A stretch of 64,000 nucleotides of DNA. It comes from Lachnospiraceae bacterium. GTDB lineage: Bacteria > Bacillota > Clostridia > Lachnospirales > Lachnospiraceae. The stretch spans positions 17,821 through 81,820 of the forward strand of contig JAUNAJ010000011.1 in assembly GCA_030527645.1 (NCBI GenBank), written 5' to 3'. A model generated the notes under the pieces. It saw nothing but the letters and a program-made list of their open reading frames with translations. It was not told where the DNA came from and searched no databases. Below, piece by piece: positions 1 through 8,896 of the stretch. Numbering within the stretch: position 1 is the first letter of the stretch; each line of letters opens with the position of its first letter. The position numbers and the translations under genes are program-made.

Positions 1-960
1 TCCGTCGGTACCCTGCAGATAGGTTTCCATAATGGCTTCGATACCGGTCTTACCGATGATCGACTCGCTGGAGTAATCATTTCTCTGGGTCTGGAGCTCC
101 TCCAGCTCCTCGGAGGAGGGCTTGCCGGTGTAGCCGATAATGGCTGCCATGGAATAGGGATTATCGTACACCCGGATCGAATCCTGCTCAATATCCACTC
201 CCTGGAAATCCAGAATATTCTCCTGGATCGCTGCCACTGTCGCATCGGATACATTGCTGGCAACCGTAACGGACAGGTATTTTCTGTAGCTGGTAAGGGA
301 CAGCTGATAGCGCACGATAATGATTTTCAGAGCATCGGATTTGGACAGATTCTGAGGAAGGCCATGGGATTCCAGTTCTTCTGCAGAATACGGTTTGTCC
401 TCGTTGACCAGTCCGAAGCGCTCCGCAGAGGACAGCTCCTCAATGATCTGATCCGGAGTAGCGGTCAGCTGAGCGTAGCTCATATCATCGATGGAACTGT
501 ATCCGTAGATATCTGCACGAAATCTCTTCAGCGAGGTGCCCTCGCTCAGGTCATACACATAATTTTCGTTTGCATCCAGATAAATATGGAAGTCGCTGTC
601 CATGGAGTCTCCGTTTGCTTCGATCAGCTTGATCAGCCGGTAGATCTCTCCGTTCAGAGACAGCTGCTTCTCTCTTGTTGTGCTATAGGTTCCGCTGTCC
701 TCAATGGTGACAGAATTTGCCAGTTCATTGTAAGCAAGCAGCACGCCGTTTTTGTCATAGATATTTCCCCTGGAGCTCTTCAGCTTCCGGGTTTTTGTGG
801 TCATGACTGTAAAGTTCTCAGCATAATCTGCTCCCTGCAGGATCTGCAGCTGAAAGCAGCGAAACAGAAGGATTCCTGTGAGCAGCCCGAAGAACATGGT
901 CAGAATGACCGTTCGATGGGAAAATGCCTTTTCGATTTTCTTTCTGATTTTTATAGCCAA
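1..960 (-). CDS. mrdA: Penicillin-binding protein 2 (elongation transpeptidase), N-terminal part, cut by window edge
   Basis: N-terminal 320 residues of a class B penicillin-binding protein, the cross-linking enzyme that works with MreBCD in side-wall growth. The gene runs off the left edge, so the SxxK/SxN/KTG transpeptidase motifs are not visible. Seen: a basic cytoplasmic tail, one membrane anchor at about residues 17-35, the RGNIYDKNG strand of the PBP dimerisation domain at 64-72, and the family signature GKTGIEAIMETYL at about 303-315. The chosen start is TTG at 960, preceded by GGAGGG; the next in-frame ATG would cut into the membrane anchor. It overlaps the end of mreD by 10 bases, which suggests translational coupling at the end of the mre operon. 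Confidence 0.93.
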   Translation of the reverse strand, partial: MAIKIRKKIEKAFSHRTVILTMFFGLLTGILLFRCFQLQILQGADYAENFTVMTTKTRKLKSSRGNIYDKNGVLLAYNELANSVTIEDSGTYSTTREKQLSLNGEIYRLIKLIEANGDSMDSDFHIYLDANENYVYDLSEGTSLKRFRADIYGYSSIDDMSYAQLTATPDQIIEELSSAERFGLVNEDKPYSAEELESHGLPQNLSKSDALKIIIVRYQLSLTSYRKYLSVTVASNVSDATVAAIQENILDFQGVDIEQDSIRVYDNPYSMAAIIGYTGKPSSEELEELQTQRNDYSSESIIGKTGIEAIMETYLQGTDG

Positions 961-1472
961 GGTGATTTCTGTCCCTCCAGTTCATTGTCATACAGCAGTT
1001 TGTCAATTCTATACAGCAGTCGGTATAACAACAGCGTCAGAACTACAGTATAGATACACTCCGGCAGAATGACCCTGAGCAGGTATTCCGAAAATGCAAA
1101 GCGCATGCGGATGGCAAACTGTGCGATATAAAAAAGAATACTGTAGATCAGGTCACTGACTGCCACAAGCAGCATGGGAACCTTGATCTCTTCATCGAAA
1201 AATACTTTATAGAAGTATCCGTTGCAGTATCCGATCAGCATATATACAAAGGCATTGAAGCCAAGGATCGGACCAAAGAAGGCGTCGATCAGCAGGCCGC
1301 AGAAAAATCCAAGCAGCATGCCGAACCGTTTTCCTCTCATAAATCCGAAGCACACGGTTACCATCAAAAGCACGTTCGGTGTAATATCCAGTAAAGTGAT
1401 GGCAGGGAAAACGGAGCTTTGCAGGAGAAATGCTGCCAGCACCACCAAAACGGTTACAAATGCGGTAAGCAT
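951..1472 (-). CDS. mreD: Rod shape-determining protein MreD
   Basis: Small integral membrane protein of the elongasome, 173 residues, the usual size for the family. The sequence is almost entirely hydrophobic, with about five to six predicted membrane segments and short basic loops; the GFMRGKRFGMLLGFFCGLL segment is typical of MreD. It lies directly after mreC (one base between the mreC stop and this ATG) and overlaps mrdA, so it is the third gene of a radC-mreB-mreC-mreD-mrdA run. Assignment rests on size, hydrophobicity and gene order as much as on residues, because MreD is poorly conserved. Confidence 0.9.
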   Translation of the reverse strand: MLTAFVTVLVVLAAFLLQSSVFPAITLLDITPNVLLMVTVCFGFMRGKRFGMLLGFFCGLLIDAFFGPILGFNAFVYMLIGYCNGYFYKVFFDEEIKVPMLLVAVSDLIYSILFYIAQFAIRMRFAFSEYLLRVILPECIYTVVLTLLLYRLLYRIDKLLYDNELEGQKSPWL

Positions 1473-1473
1473 A

Positions 1474-2331
1474 TCAGTCCTCTCCTCCTCCCGTTTCTTT
1501 CTGTGTTGTGATCACGAGAACCTCCTGAATATGTCGGAAATCCACCGCAGGAATAATGGTTCCTGTTTTCGTCAGATGGTTGGAATCCTCGGTCACCTCA
1601 TCGATGGTGCCGATCAGAATACCGGGAAGGTATTTGTCGGAAATATTTGAGGTGATGATCTTTTCACCGGATCTGATCTCATTTTCCGTATTCATCTGTG
1701 AAAAGGACAGCTTTCCATCGTCCTTCAATGTCAGGTCGCCGGAAACAATGCAGTTGTCTGCCGTGGACATGGTCATTCCGGAAACATTGCTGTTATCATC
1801 AATAACAGAACGAACGGAGGCCCAGTGTGAGCCTGCTTCAATCACGATACCTACCAGTCCGCCTGAGGTGATCACATTCATGTTCACATCCACGCCGTCC
1901 TCTGTTCCCCGGTTAATGATAAAGGAATCAAACCAGTTGCTTGGATCCTTGGAGATCACCTGCGCTGCTACCTTTGTGTATTCTGAATAATTCTGATCCA
2001 GGTCATAAAGCTCCCGAAGTCTCTCCAGCTCCTGCTCATCCTCTTCTTTCAGGGTTACCTGTTCCTTCAGTTCCTCGATCTGCTGCAGAAGCTCTTCATT
2101 CTCGGCAATCAGCTCTTCCTTGTTCCGGGCAGTTTCCCGTGTATCTGTCAGAATGGTGCCGAGGCGGTTGATTCCTGTCTGAAAGGGACGCAGAATGCTG
2201 CCGGCTCCGTTCTTGATGGGATCGAAGGTCACTCGTTCTGTCAGCGTCAGTACAATGGCAGCGATACAGAAAAAAGTAAGAACTGCCAGAAGCTGGTTGT
2301 TTTTCAGCCGAAATCGGTTTCTTTTTCTCAT
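1474..2331 (-). CDS. mreC: Rod shape-determining protein MreC
   Basis: Bitopic membrane protein that links cytoplasmic MreB to the extracytoplasmic cell-wall synthases. 285 residues: a basic N-terminus, one membrane span at about 13-33, a Glu/Leu-rich coiled coil at about 65-115, then the beta-rich MreC domain with SKDPSNWFDSFIINRGTEDG, a hallmark of the family. The ATG at 2331 has a GGAGG sequence about ten bases upstream. Its stop is followed after one base by the mreD start. Confidence 0.96.
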   Translation of the reverse strand: MRKRNRFRLKNNQLLAVLTFFCIAAIVLTLTERVTFDPIKNGAGSILRPFQTGINRLGTILTDTRETARNKEELIAENEELLQQIEELKEQVTLKEEDEQELERLRELYDLDQNYSEYTKVAAQVISKDPSNWFDSFIINRGTEDGVDVNMNVITSGGLVGIVIEAGSHWASVRSVIDDNSNVSGMTMSTADNCIVSGDLTLKDDGKLSFSQMNTENEIRSGEKIITSNISDKYLPGILIGTIDEVTEDSNHLTKTGTIIPAVDFRHIQEVLVITTQKETGGGED

Positions 2332-2349
2332 AATCCATCTGCCTCCGAA

Positions 2350-3360
2350 TCAGTAGTTTCGTTTTTTGGGGGTAAATGCCAGCTTGTGGAGAGACTCATG
2401 CGTCACCAGCTCCTTTAAACCGCTGATGGTGCACAGCTCATACAGACTGGACAGCTTCACCGGAAGATCCAGATAGTCCTTCAGGTACTGGTCCACGCCG
2501 GGTAGTCTGGTGCTTCCGCCGGTCAGGTAGATTCCCTCTTCTCTGATGGCGCGGTGCACCTGCGGGGGAGTTCTCTTCAGGAGACTCTCTATTTCTTCTG
2601 CAATGGTGTGCATCAGCTCCTGCATCGTCACGGTGATCGTATAAGAGGTAACTACTCCGTCTCTGGGCAGGCCTGTGGTTGCATCAATGCCCATCACCTT
2701 CATGAGATCTGTATTTTTCCCTGTAAAGTCTGCGAGTCGCTGCTTCAGCTCTCCGGCTGTTTTGTAGCTGATCTGGAAATTATGAAATCTCCGCACGGCT
2801 GCAACAATGGAAGCGTCAAACTGATTTCCTCCGATGGGGATCACCTTGCTGATGATCACTCGCTGATCGGCAATAACAGAAACCTCTGTGCTCTGGGCTC
2901 CCATATTGATGATCATGGATCCGTTCGTTTTACTCACGGGAATTCCCAGTGCCAGTGCATCGGCAATGGGCTTCTCCACCAGAAATACACGACAGCGTTT
3001 CAGACGCCCCCTGTGCGAGATGGTGTAATATGCTCGTTTTTCAATCTCAGTGGTATCCATGGGAACGGTAAAAAACAGCTTCGGACGATAGCCGAGATAG
3101 CATTTGTCCAGTACGTAATGCAGAAGCACCTCCACCAGTGATATATCACCGATCCGTCCGTTTGCCATTGGAGTATACACCTGAATATCCTGCGGCGTGC
3201 GCTCCCGCATCTCCTCGGCCGCATCCCCGGCTGCAAACACTGTTTCCTTTTTACGGATCGCAACTCTTGTTTTTTCGCTGGTTATGCTGCCTTTGGAGTG
3301 GTCATAGATTTTGATGGAATCCGTACCAAGATCGATTCCAAACATATTTGTAAATAACAT
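2350..3360 (-). CDS. mreB: Rod shape-determining protein MreB/Mbl family, divergent
   Basis: Actin-like ATPase that guides side-wall synthesis. 336 residues, the normal length. The phosphate-1 loop is present (GIDLGTDSIKIYD, residues 9-21) and the adenosine motif is clear (YLTGGSTRLPGVD). The phosphate-2 loop, normally DIGGGTTEV, reads NMGAQSTEV here, losing the acidic residue and two of the glycines, so nucleotide handling may differ from model MreB. Position directly ahead of mreC-mreD-mrdA supports the elongasome role. It could be one of several MreB paralogues in the genome. Confidence 0.9.
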   Translation of the reverse strand: MLFTNMFGIDLGTDSIKIYDHSKGSITSEKTRVAIRKKETVFAAGDAAEEMRERTPQDIQVYTPMANGRIGDISLVEVLLHYVLDKCYLGYRPKLFFTVPMDTTEIEKRAYYTISHRGRLKRCRVFLVEKPIADALALGIPVSKTNGSMIINMGAQSTEVSVIADQRVIISKVIPIGGNQFDASIVAAVRRFHNFQISYKTAGELKQRLADFTGKNTDLMKVMGIDATTGLPRDGVVTSYTITVTMQELMHTIAEEIESLLKRTPPQVHRAIREEGIYLTGGSTRLPGVDQYLKDYLDLPVKLSSLYELCTISGLKELVTHESLHKLAFTPKKRNY

Positions 3361-3442
3361 AAGGTCATTCCTTTGAATAATGATACTTCATTCTGCACAG
3401 AAGCAGTCAGGCTTCGCATGAAGGAGATGTAACCGTGAACGA

Positions 3443-4132
3443 TCATGCTCTTTCCTCGATGCTGTAATAGCAGCCGTCTCCGATGACGATATGGTCCAGA
3501 AGAGTGATCCCGAGAAGCTCGCCGGCCTCCCTGATCTTTTTCGTGATCGAAAGATCCTCCCTGCTGGGTGTAGGATCGCCGCTGGGATGATTGTGGACCA
3601 GGGCAATGGAAACTGCCCCCTGTGCCAGAGCCGTATGAAATATTTCTCTTGGCGACAGCAGGGAGGCATTGACCGTTCCCATGGAGATCATCCGTTCTCC
3701 GATGAATCCGTTTTTCGTGTCCAGCATAAGACACCAGACGCATTCCTTATCCTGCTGCCGGAGCCGCTCCATATAAAAGTCTGCGATATCGGCAGGGGAA
3801 AGAAATTTTCTGGTTTTGGGAGCCTGAGAGGCTGCCATTCGTCTGGAAAGCTCACCGATACAGAGCAGCCGGGCTGCTTTCTTTTCTCCGATTCCCGGAA
3901 GCTGTGTCAGTTCCCGAATCGTCATGCGGTACAGTCCGCAGAGACCACCCTTTTTTTCACAGGCCTGCAGGATCAGATCTGCTGTCTCCAGTGAATTCAG
4001 GCCTGCTGATCCGGTTTGAAGAATAGCTGCCAGAAGCTCTCTTCCTGTCAATGTCTCCGGACCGTACAGAATGCATTTGTCATAGGGACGCTGATCTGCA
4101 GGAAGCTCTTTTGTTGTTACATGCTTGATCAT
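3443..4132 (-). CDS. radC: RadC family JAB/MPN-type protein
   Basis: RadC-family protein of 229 residues. It carries a helix-hairpin-helix segment around ELTQLPGIGEKKAARLL (about 74-90) and a C-terminal JAMM/MPN+ metalloprotease-like domain with His180, His182 and Asp193 in HNHPSGDPTPSRED. The historical DNA-repair assignment is doubtful; the JAMM residues are intact, so a metal-dependent isopeptidase or nuclease activity is possible. It sits immediately upstream of mreB, a very common Firmicutes arrangement. A GGAG sequence lies five bases before the ATG. Confidence 0.93.
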   Translation of the reverse strand: MIKHVTTKELPADQRPYDKCILYGPETLTGRELLAAILQTGSAGLNSLETADLILQACEKKGGLCGLYRMTIRELTQLPGIGEKKAARLLCIGELSRRMAASQAPKTRKFLSPADIADFYMERLRQQDKECVWCLMLDTKNGFIGERMISMGTVNASLLSPREIFHTALAQGAVSIALVHNHPSGDPTPSREDLSITKKIREAGELLGITLLDHIVIGDGCYYSIEERA

Positions 4133-4253
4133 ACCTTCTCCGATCTACTCTCTTCCCGGAGAAATAAGGCCGGCATACTGCGGCTGGTACTCAGCTGCAG
4201 CAATGCCACTCTCTAGTATAGCATAGAATACAAGAGGATTACAGAGTCAGCAG

Positions 4254-4307
4254 GGGAGATTTTCCGTGAACAGCAATCACTTCCATACAGTTCACGGGGA
4301 ATCTCCC
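4254..4307. repeat. Intergenic dyad, GTTCACGGGGAAT-type hairpin
   Basis: Two 18-base arms (4254-4271 and 4290-4307) pair along their full length apart from two TT/CC positions that allow G-U pairs in RNA; the loop is 18 bases. Each arm holds the core CCGTGAAC/GTTCACGG that recurs in other intergenic gaps of this window. It lies between radC and the flavoprotein gene. There is no T-tract, so it is not a standard terminator. Confidence 0.7.
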
Positions 4308-4328
4308 ATCCATGCGCGGTTACCGAAA

Positions 4329-5963
4329 TCAGGAACGTCTGTAGCGGGCACCGATCCTCTCGGCTACCTTCAGTCCGTCCATGGCTGCAGAGGTGATTCC
4401 GCCTGCGTATCCGGCGCCTTCACCGCAGGGATAGATTCCCTTAATATTGCTTTCCAGCTCTTCATCCCGCGTGATGCGGACCGGTGAAGAGGTGCGGCTT
4501 TCCACGCCGCTGACAAGAGCGTCGTCCATGCCAAATCCTCTGATCTTTCTGTCGAATCCGGAGATCCCCTCCTTCAGGGACTCATACAGGAAATCCGGAA
4601 AGATCTCTGCTGTATTTGCATACGCAAAATTTCCGCAGATACAGGGTTCAAAGGATCCGGGACCGCCTTCTTTTTTTTCTTTGAAATTTCCGAAGGTCTG
4701 CACGGGAACCGAGCCCTGTCCGATTCGAAATGCCTGCTTTTCCAGATGCCGCTGGAAGGCAAGACCGCTGAGGGCATCGGAAAGTGGCTCCCCTTCAAAG
4801 GAGCCGGATGCACGGTAGGGAGCAAAATCATTGGGATCTACTGATACCACAATGGCACCGTTGGAGTTTCTGGAATCCCGACCGGAATAGCTCATGCCGT
4901 TCACGGCCAGCAGCCCCTCCTCAGAGGAAGCATTCACCACATAGCCTCCGGGACACATACAGAAGGAAAATACACCCCTTCCGTTCTCAAGTGTTCTGGC
5001 AAGCTTATAATTGGCTGCTCCCAGCTCTTCGGGAGCGTCGGGACCGTACTGACTTTCTGTGATCATTGGCTCCGGATGTTCGATGCGAACGCCGACTGCA
5101 AAGGATTTTGCCTGCATGGACAGCTGATGCTTCTCCAGCATGCGGAAGGTATCCCTGGCACTGTGACCGATTGCAAGCACCAGAGCCTGGCAGGGAATTT
5201 CCTCACCTGTCTGGGTAAGAACCGATTGAATCGTATCATTTTTGATTTTGAGATCCGTAACAGTGGTTCTGAACTTTACCGTTCCTCCCAGACGAATGAT
5301 ATCATTGCGGATGTTTTCAACGATCTTCACCAGCAGATCTGTACCCAGATGTGGTCTTCCGTTGTAGCGGATCTGTTCGGGTGCACCTGCCTGTACAAAA
5401 AGATCCAGCACCTGCTGATTCCTGTGATTCTTATCCTTCTCTCCCTTTACCCCTGTATTCAGTTTTCCGTCTGAGAAGGTGCCGGCACCTCCCTCGCCGA
5501 ACTGTACATTGCAGTCCGGATCCAGGACACCGGTCTTCCAGAAGAAATCAACGATTTCCTTTCGTTTTGACGCTGTTTCCCCGCGCTCCAGAAGAATCGG
5601 CCGGTAGCCCTGCTTTGCCAGCATCCAGGCACAGAACAGTCCTGCCGGACCGCTGCCGACAATGACCGGAGGGTGGAGAAGCTCCTCTGTACCCTGTTCA
5701 GGGAATACATAGGTTTGTTCTTTATAGGCGGAAATTCCGTTCTTTCCGCCGGTTTTGCGCAGCAGTTCAGTCTCATTATTCGCTGAGACTGCCACGGTAT
5801 ACACATATTTCAGTTCCTGTTTTTTTCGGGCATCCACAGACTTGCGAATGATCTGAAGTTCCCGGATCTGACCGGGAGCGATTCGCAGCAGCTTTCCGAT
5901 TTTTTTCTTCAGCTGCTCCTCTGTATGGCCAACAGGCATGGTGATCTGACTAAGCTGGATCAC
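4329..5963 (-). CDS. FAD-dependent dehydrogenase-like flavoprotein (COG2509 type)
   Basis: Predicted flavoprotein of 544 residues, resembling the uncharacterised NAD(P)/FAD-dependent oxidoreductases common in Clostridia. An N-terminal domain of about 95 residues precedes the Rossmann FAD site VIVGSGPAGLFCAW. Near the C-terminus GIYPCGEGAGYAGGITSAAMDG is the second FAD-contacting motif. A longer frame opens at 6005, but GTG at 5963 is preceded by AAGGAGG at seven bases spacing, so it is the chosen start. The substrate is unknown. It lies next to a second, unrelated flavoprotein gene; no pathway can be inferred. Confidence 0.85.
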   Translation of the reverse strand: MIQLSQITMPVGHTEEQLKKKIGKLLRIAPGQIRELQIIRKSVDARKKQELKYVYTVAVSANNETELLRKTGGKNGISAYKEQTYVFPEQGTEELLHPPVIVGSGPAGLFCAWMLAKQGYRPILLERGETASKRKEIVDFFWKTGVLDPDCNVQFGEGGAGTFSDGKLNTGVKGEKDKNHRNQQVLDLFVQAGAPEQIRYNGRPHLGTDLLVKIVENIRNDIIRLGGTVKFRTTVTDLKIKNDTIQSVLTQTGEEIPCQALVLAIGHSARDTFRMLEKHQLSMQAKSFAVGVRIEHPEPMITESQYGPDAPEELGAANYKLARTLENGRGVFSFCMCPGGYVVNASSEEGLLAVNGMSYSGRDSRNSNGAIVVSVDPNDFAPYRASGSFEGEPLSDALSGLAFQRHLEKQAFRIGQGSVPVQTFGNFKEKKEGGPGSFEPCICGNFAYANTAEIFPDFLYESLKEGISGFDRKIRGFGMDDALVSGVESRTSSPVRITRDEELESNIKGIYPCGEGAGYAGGITSAAMDGLKVAERIGARYRRS

Positions 5964-5987
5964 AATTGTTCCTCCTTGTTTCGGATC

Positions 5988-6052
5988 GGGGAACCTCCCC
6001 TGCATAAGTAGTAAGGCTGCATCGGCAGGTGAAGGAGAGGTTACCCGTGAAC
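5988..6052. repeat. Intergenic dyad, GTTCACGGG family, diverged copy
   Basis: Arms GGGGAACCTCCCC (5988-6000) and GGAGAGGTTACCC (6034-6046) pair at 11 of 13 positions, and the right arm continues into CGTGAAC, the core seen at 4254-4307. It fills most of the gap between the two flavoprotein genes. No T-tract follows, so it is recorded as a repeat rather than a terminator. Confidence 0.55.
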
Positions 6053-6059
6053 AGGTACA

Positions 6060-7430
6060 CTATTTATTAGATCCGTGTACGGCTGCAGCACGCCCTGCCG
6101 CCGCTCCGGTACTCCAGGCCCACTGGAGATTGTATCCTCCGCACCGGCCGTCCAGATCCGTGCATTCACCGGTAAAATAAAGACCTGAGATGTTCTTTGC
6201 TTCCAGTTCATGAGTAAGTTCTGTCAGGAGCACTCCGCCTGCACAGATCTGGGCCTGCCTGAGAGGCCCGGTGGAAGCGATTCGCACGTCACAGCAGGAA
6301 AGCCTGTCCAGCAGCTGCTCCAGAGTCATTTTCTTTCCGGAAAGAGCATCGATCAGTTTTTCCGGCAGCAGACCTGTCAGCAGCTGTTCCGGCGTTTTAC
6401 CCGGATTCTGCTCTGCGACCTTCGACAGTGAGGCTTCCAGAGGGATTCGCTTCTGTGCTTCCAGAGGAATCCGGTTCTGTGCAGACTCATCGAACGCAGA
6501 ATCAATCGATCCGGACGCACAGCCTGCTGACTCAGCTTCGGTCTGTGAAAACTCCGGAAGAAAATTGATGCGGACGGAGGGCTTCCTTCCCTGCTCCAGC
6601 AGTTCTCCTGCTTTTGAGGACAGCTGAAATACCGGAATACCGGATATTCCGTAATCGGTCAGCTGCAGCTCTCCTGTTTCGGTCTGAAGTACGGCTCCGT
6701 CGCAGATCAGGTCAAGAACAGCCTGCACCCGAACCCCTGCCCACTTTGCAAAATAGTGTTCCCGGGTGCATTTCAGAGAAACCAGGGACGGCCGAAACTC
6801 TTTTGTTTTGAGTCCAAAGGATTTTGCAAGTGTAAGGGCGTCGGAGGATACCCCTTCGATATTGGAGGCAGGCGTTCCGCAGGCCACGATCACGGCGTCG
6901 GCATCGTACTGCCAGCTCTTTGTAAAAACGGTGAACCGCTCTTCTGCCGGTCTCTGCTTTGCTGATGGTTCGTTCAGGAGCGGAACACCGGCTTCCTCCC
7001 TGATGTTTGCTTTGCGTGAAACGATTCCTCTATTAAGCCGGATCGCAGTTACTTCCTCCCTGGTTTTCAGCTTGCCCTTCAGTCTGGTAAATTCCAGCAG
7101 AAGAAGCTGGAGAACGGAGGCGGCAGAATCGGATCTGGGATAGATCCAGCCATCCCGCTCCTTTGTCCAGAGTCCCAGCTCATGGAAAAAATCCAGTGTA
7201 TCCTTCATGGAAAAGGAACTCAGAACGGACTGTACAAACTTCTGATCCCCATGATATGCGGACAGCTCCTGCTTCTGATTGGTCAGATTACAGCGTCCAT
7301 TGCCGGTCGCAAGGATCTTCTTCCCAGGTTTATCGCATTTTTCAAGGATGGTTACGGAGGCTCCGGCTCTGGCAGCCTGAATGCCTGCCATCAGACCGGA
7401 GGCACCCCCGCCGATGATTACAACTTTCAT
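6060..7430 (-). CDS. BaiN/HI0933-type NAD(P)/FAD-dependent oxidoreductase
   Basis: Flavoprotein of the HI0933/YhiN/BaiN family, 456 residues, somewhat longer than the usual 400-420. The FAD-binding motif GGGASGLMAG is at residues 7-16, followed by KKILATGNGRCNLTN, diagnostic of the family, and the C-terminal CTDLDGRCGGYNLQWAWSTG. The extra length comes from a low-complexity insertion at about residues 290-345 that contains a perfect-frame 24-base duplication (RIPLEAQK unit). BaiN itself acts in bile acid reduction, but most family members have no proven substrate, so no function beyond a flavin oxidoreductase is claimed. Confidence 0.88.
   Translation of the reverse strand: MKVVIIGGGASGLMAGIQAARAGASVTILEKCDKPGKKILATGNGRCNLTNQKQELSAYHGDQKFVQSVLSSFSMKDTLDFFHELGLWTKERDGWIYPRSDSAASVLQLLLLEFTRLKGKLKTREEVTAIRLNRGIVSRKANIREEAGVPLLNEPSAKQRPAEERFTVFTKSWQYDADAVIVACGTPASNIEGVSSDALTLAKSFGLKTKEFRPSLVSLKCTREHYFAKWAGVRVQAVLDLICDGAVLQTETGELQLTDYGISGIPVFQLSSKAGELLEQGRKPSVRINFLPEFSQTEAESAGCASGSIDSAFDESAQNRIPLEAQKRIPLEASLSKVAEQNPGKTPEQLLTGLLPEKLIDALSGKKMTLEQLLDRLSCCDVRIASTGPLRQAQICAGGVLLTELTHELEAKNISGLYFTGECTDLDGRCGGYNLQWAWSTGAAAGRAAAVHGSNK
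6433..6480. repeat. 24-base tandem duplication inside the BaiN-like gene
   Basis: Two adjacent 24-base copies (6433-6456 and 6457-6480) differing at three positions. They encode a repeated octapeptide within the gene's low-complexity insertion and keep the frame. Confidence 0.8.
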
Positions 7431-7460
7431 AGAATGAACCCTTTCCCTGCAGTATCGCGG

Positions 7461-8747
7461 TTATACGTTCACCAGTCCTGCATCCTTCATTTTCTGCAGG
7501 CTCATGAGGATTCCCAGCTTAGCATGCTGCCAGGTCAGTCCGCCCTGGAAATAGACGGCATAAGGCGGCTTGATAGGACCGTCTGCACTGAGCTCGATGG
7601 AGGAACCCTGTACAAAGGCACCTGCTGCCATGATGACGTCTGAATCATAGCCCGGCATTGCCCAGGGAACCGGTGTGACATAGCTGTCTACCGGAGCAGC
7701 GGCCTGGATGCCCTGACAGAAGGCGATCACGCCCTCCGCGCTTCCGAGGGTCACCGCCTGGATGATATCGTGACGGCTCTCCGTTCCGTTTGGAACAACG
7801 GAGAAGCCGAGCTTCTCATACACATTTGCCGCAAAGATCGCACCCTTTAACGCAGCGGCAGTTACGGTAGGCGCAAGGAAGAAGCCCTGATAGAAGGATT
7901 GGTTTACACCAATGGAGGCACCGACTTCCTTTCCCAGACCCGGGGTGGTGAGACGGAAGGCAGCATTTTCCACGTACTCTTTTCGTCCGCAGATATAGCC
8001 GCCGATGGGGGCCAGACCGCCGCCCGGGTTCTTGATCAGAGAGCCGACCATCAGATCTGCTCCAACCTGGGTGGGCTCCAGCTCTTCTACGAACTCTCCG
8101 TAGCAGTTGTCGACCATACAGATCACATCCGGCTTCACACTTTTACAGAAGGCGATCAGCTCGCCGATCTGCGCTACAGACAGGGTCGGTCTTGTCTGAT
8201 ATCCCTTGGAACGCTGGATGGTGATCAGCTTCGTACGCTCATTGATCGCGGCACGGATGCCCTCGTAATCAAAGGCTCCGCCTTCCAGCAGGTCCACCTG
8301 AGCGTAGGTGACACCGTACTCTGCAAGAGAGCCTCTGGACGGACGGATTCCGATGACCTCCTCCAGGGTGTCATAGGGTTTTCCCACCGGACTCAGCAGT
8401 TCGTCGCCGGGTCGGAGGTTGCCGGACAGGGCAACGCCAAGGGCGTGAGTGCCGCAGGCGATCTGCGGACGCACCAGAGCATCCTCTGCTCCGAAGCAGT
8501 CTGCATATACCCTCTCCAGGGTGTCGCGGCCGATGTCATCGTATCCGTAGCCGGAGGATGGATTCATGCAGGCTGCACTTACTTTATTCTTCTGCATGGC
8601 ATGCACGACCTTCAGCTGGTTGTACTCTGCAATGCGGTCAATTTCTTCAAATCTCGGTTTCAGGGACGCTGCGATCTCTTCGCCGAAGGTCAGTACCTCA
8701 GGGGAGATCCCCATAGCCCCGTACATTGAAACAAATGATGGTTCCAT
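7461..8747 (-). CDS. Methionine gamma-lyase / aluminium-resistance family PLP enzyme
   Basis: Fold-type I PLP-dependent protein of 428 residues, in the COG4100 family annotated as methionine gamma-lyase-like or aluminium resistance protein. Seen: the PLP-binding aspartate in MVDNCYGEFVE (Asp213), a likely Schiff-base lysine in SLIKNPGGGLAP (Lys239), and the N-terminal HAMQKNKVSAACMNPSSGYGY stretch typical of the family. In Clostridia this gene commonly lies beside miaA and mutL, as it does here. The real substrate (a sulfur amino acid or another cystathionine-like compound) is not shown by the sequence. Confidence 0.88.
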   Translation of the reverse strand: MEPSFVSMYGAMGISPEVLTFGEEIAASLKPRFEEIDRIAEYNQLKVVHAMQKNKVSAACMNPSSGYGYDDIGRDTLERVYADCFGAEDALVRPQIACGTHALGVALSGNLRPGDELLSPVGKPYDTLEEVIGIRPSRGSLAEYGVTYAQVDLLEGGAFDYEGIRAAINERTKLITIQRSKGYQTRPTLSVAQIGELIAFCKSVKPDVICMVDNCYGEFVEELEPTQVGADLMVGSLIKNPGGGLAPIGGYICGRKEYVENAAFRLTTPGLGKEVGASIGVNQSFYQGFFLAPTVTAAALKGAIFAANVYEKLGFSVVPNGTESRHDIIQAVTLGSAEGVIAFCQGIQAAAPVDSYVTPVPWAMPGYDSDVIMAAGAFVQGSSIELSADGPIKPPYAVYFQGGLTWQHAKLGILMSLQKMKDAGLVNV

Positions 8748-8896
8748 ATATACTTGCTGCTCCTAAATCTTTTCGTTTTATTTCTATTAATTTCTATTAG
8801 CTTCAGTTGATAATTCCGGTCGATCTTGAAAGACCTGACACATGATTCAGTCAAACTGCGTATAAGCACGACTACGCAAATCATAGATTTGCTGTT

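Noticed and set aside
364..1053. 229-codon plus-strand frame at the left edge
   Set aside because: Antisense to the clear PBP2 and MreD genes; cysteine-rich, shadow-like composition.
8748..8896. Missing hfq between miaA and its neighbour
   Set aside because: Looked for a small Sm-like frame in the gap; none is present. Many Clostridia place hfq elsewhere or lack it.
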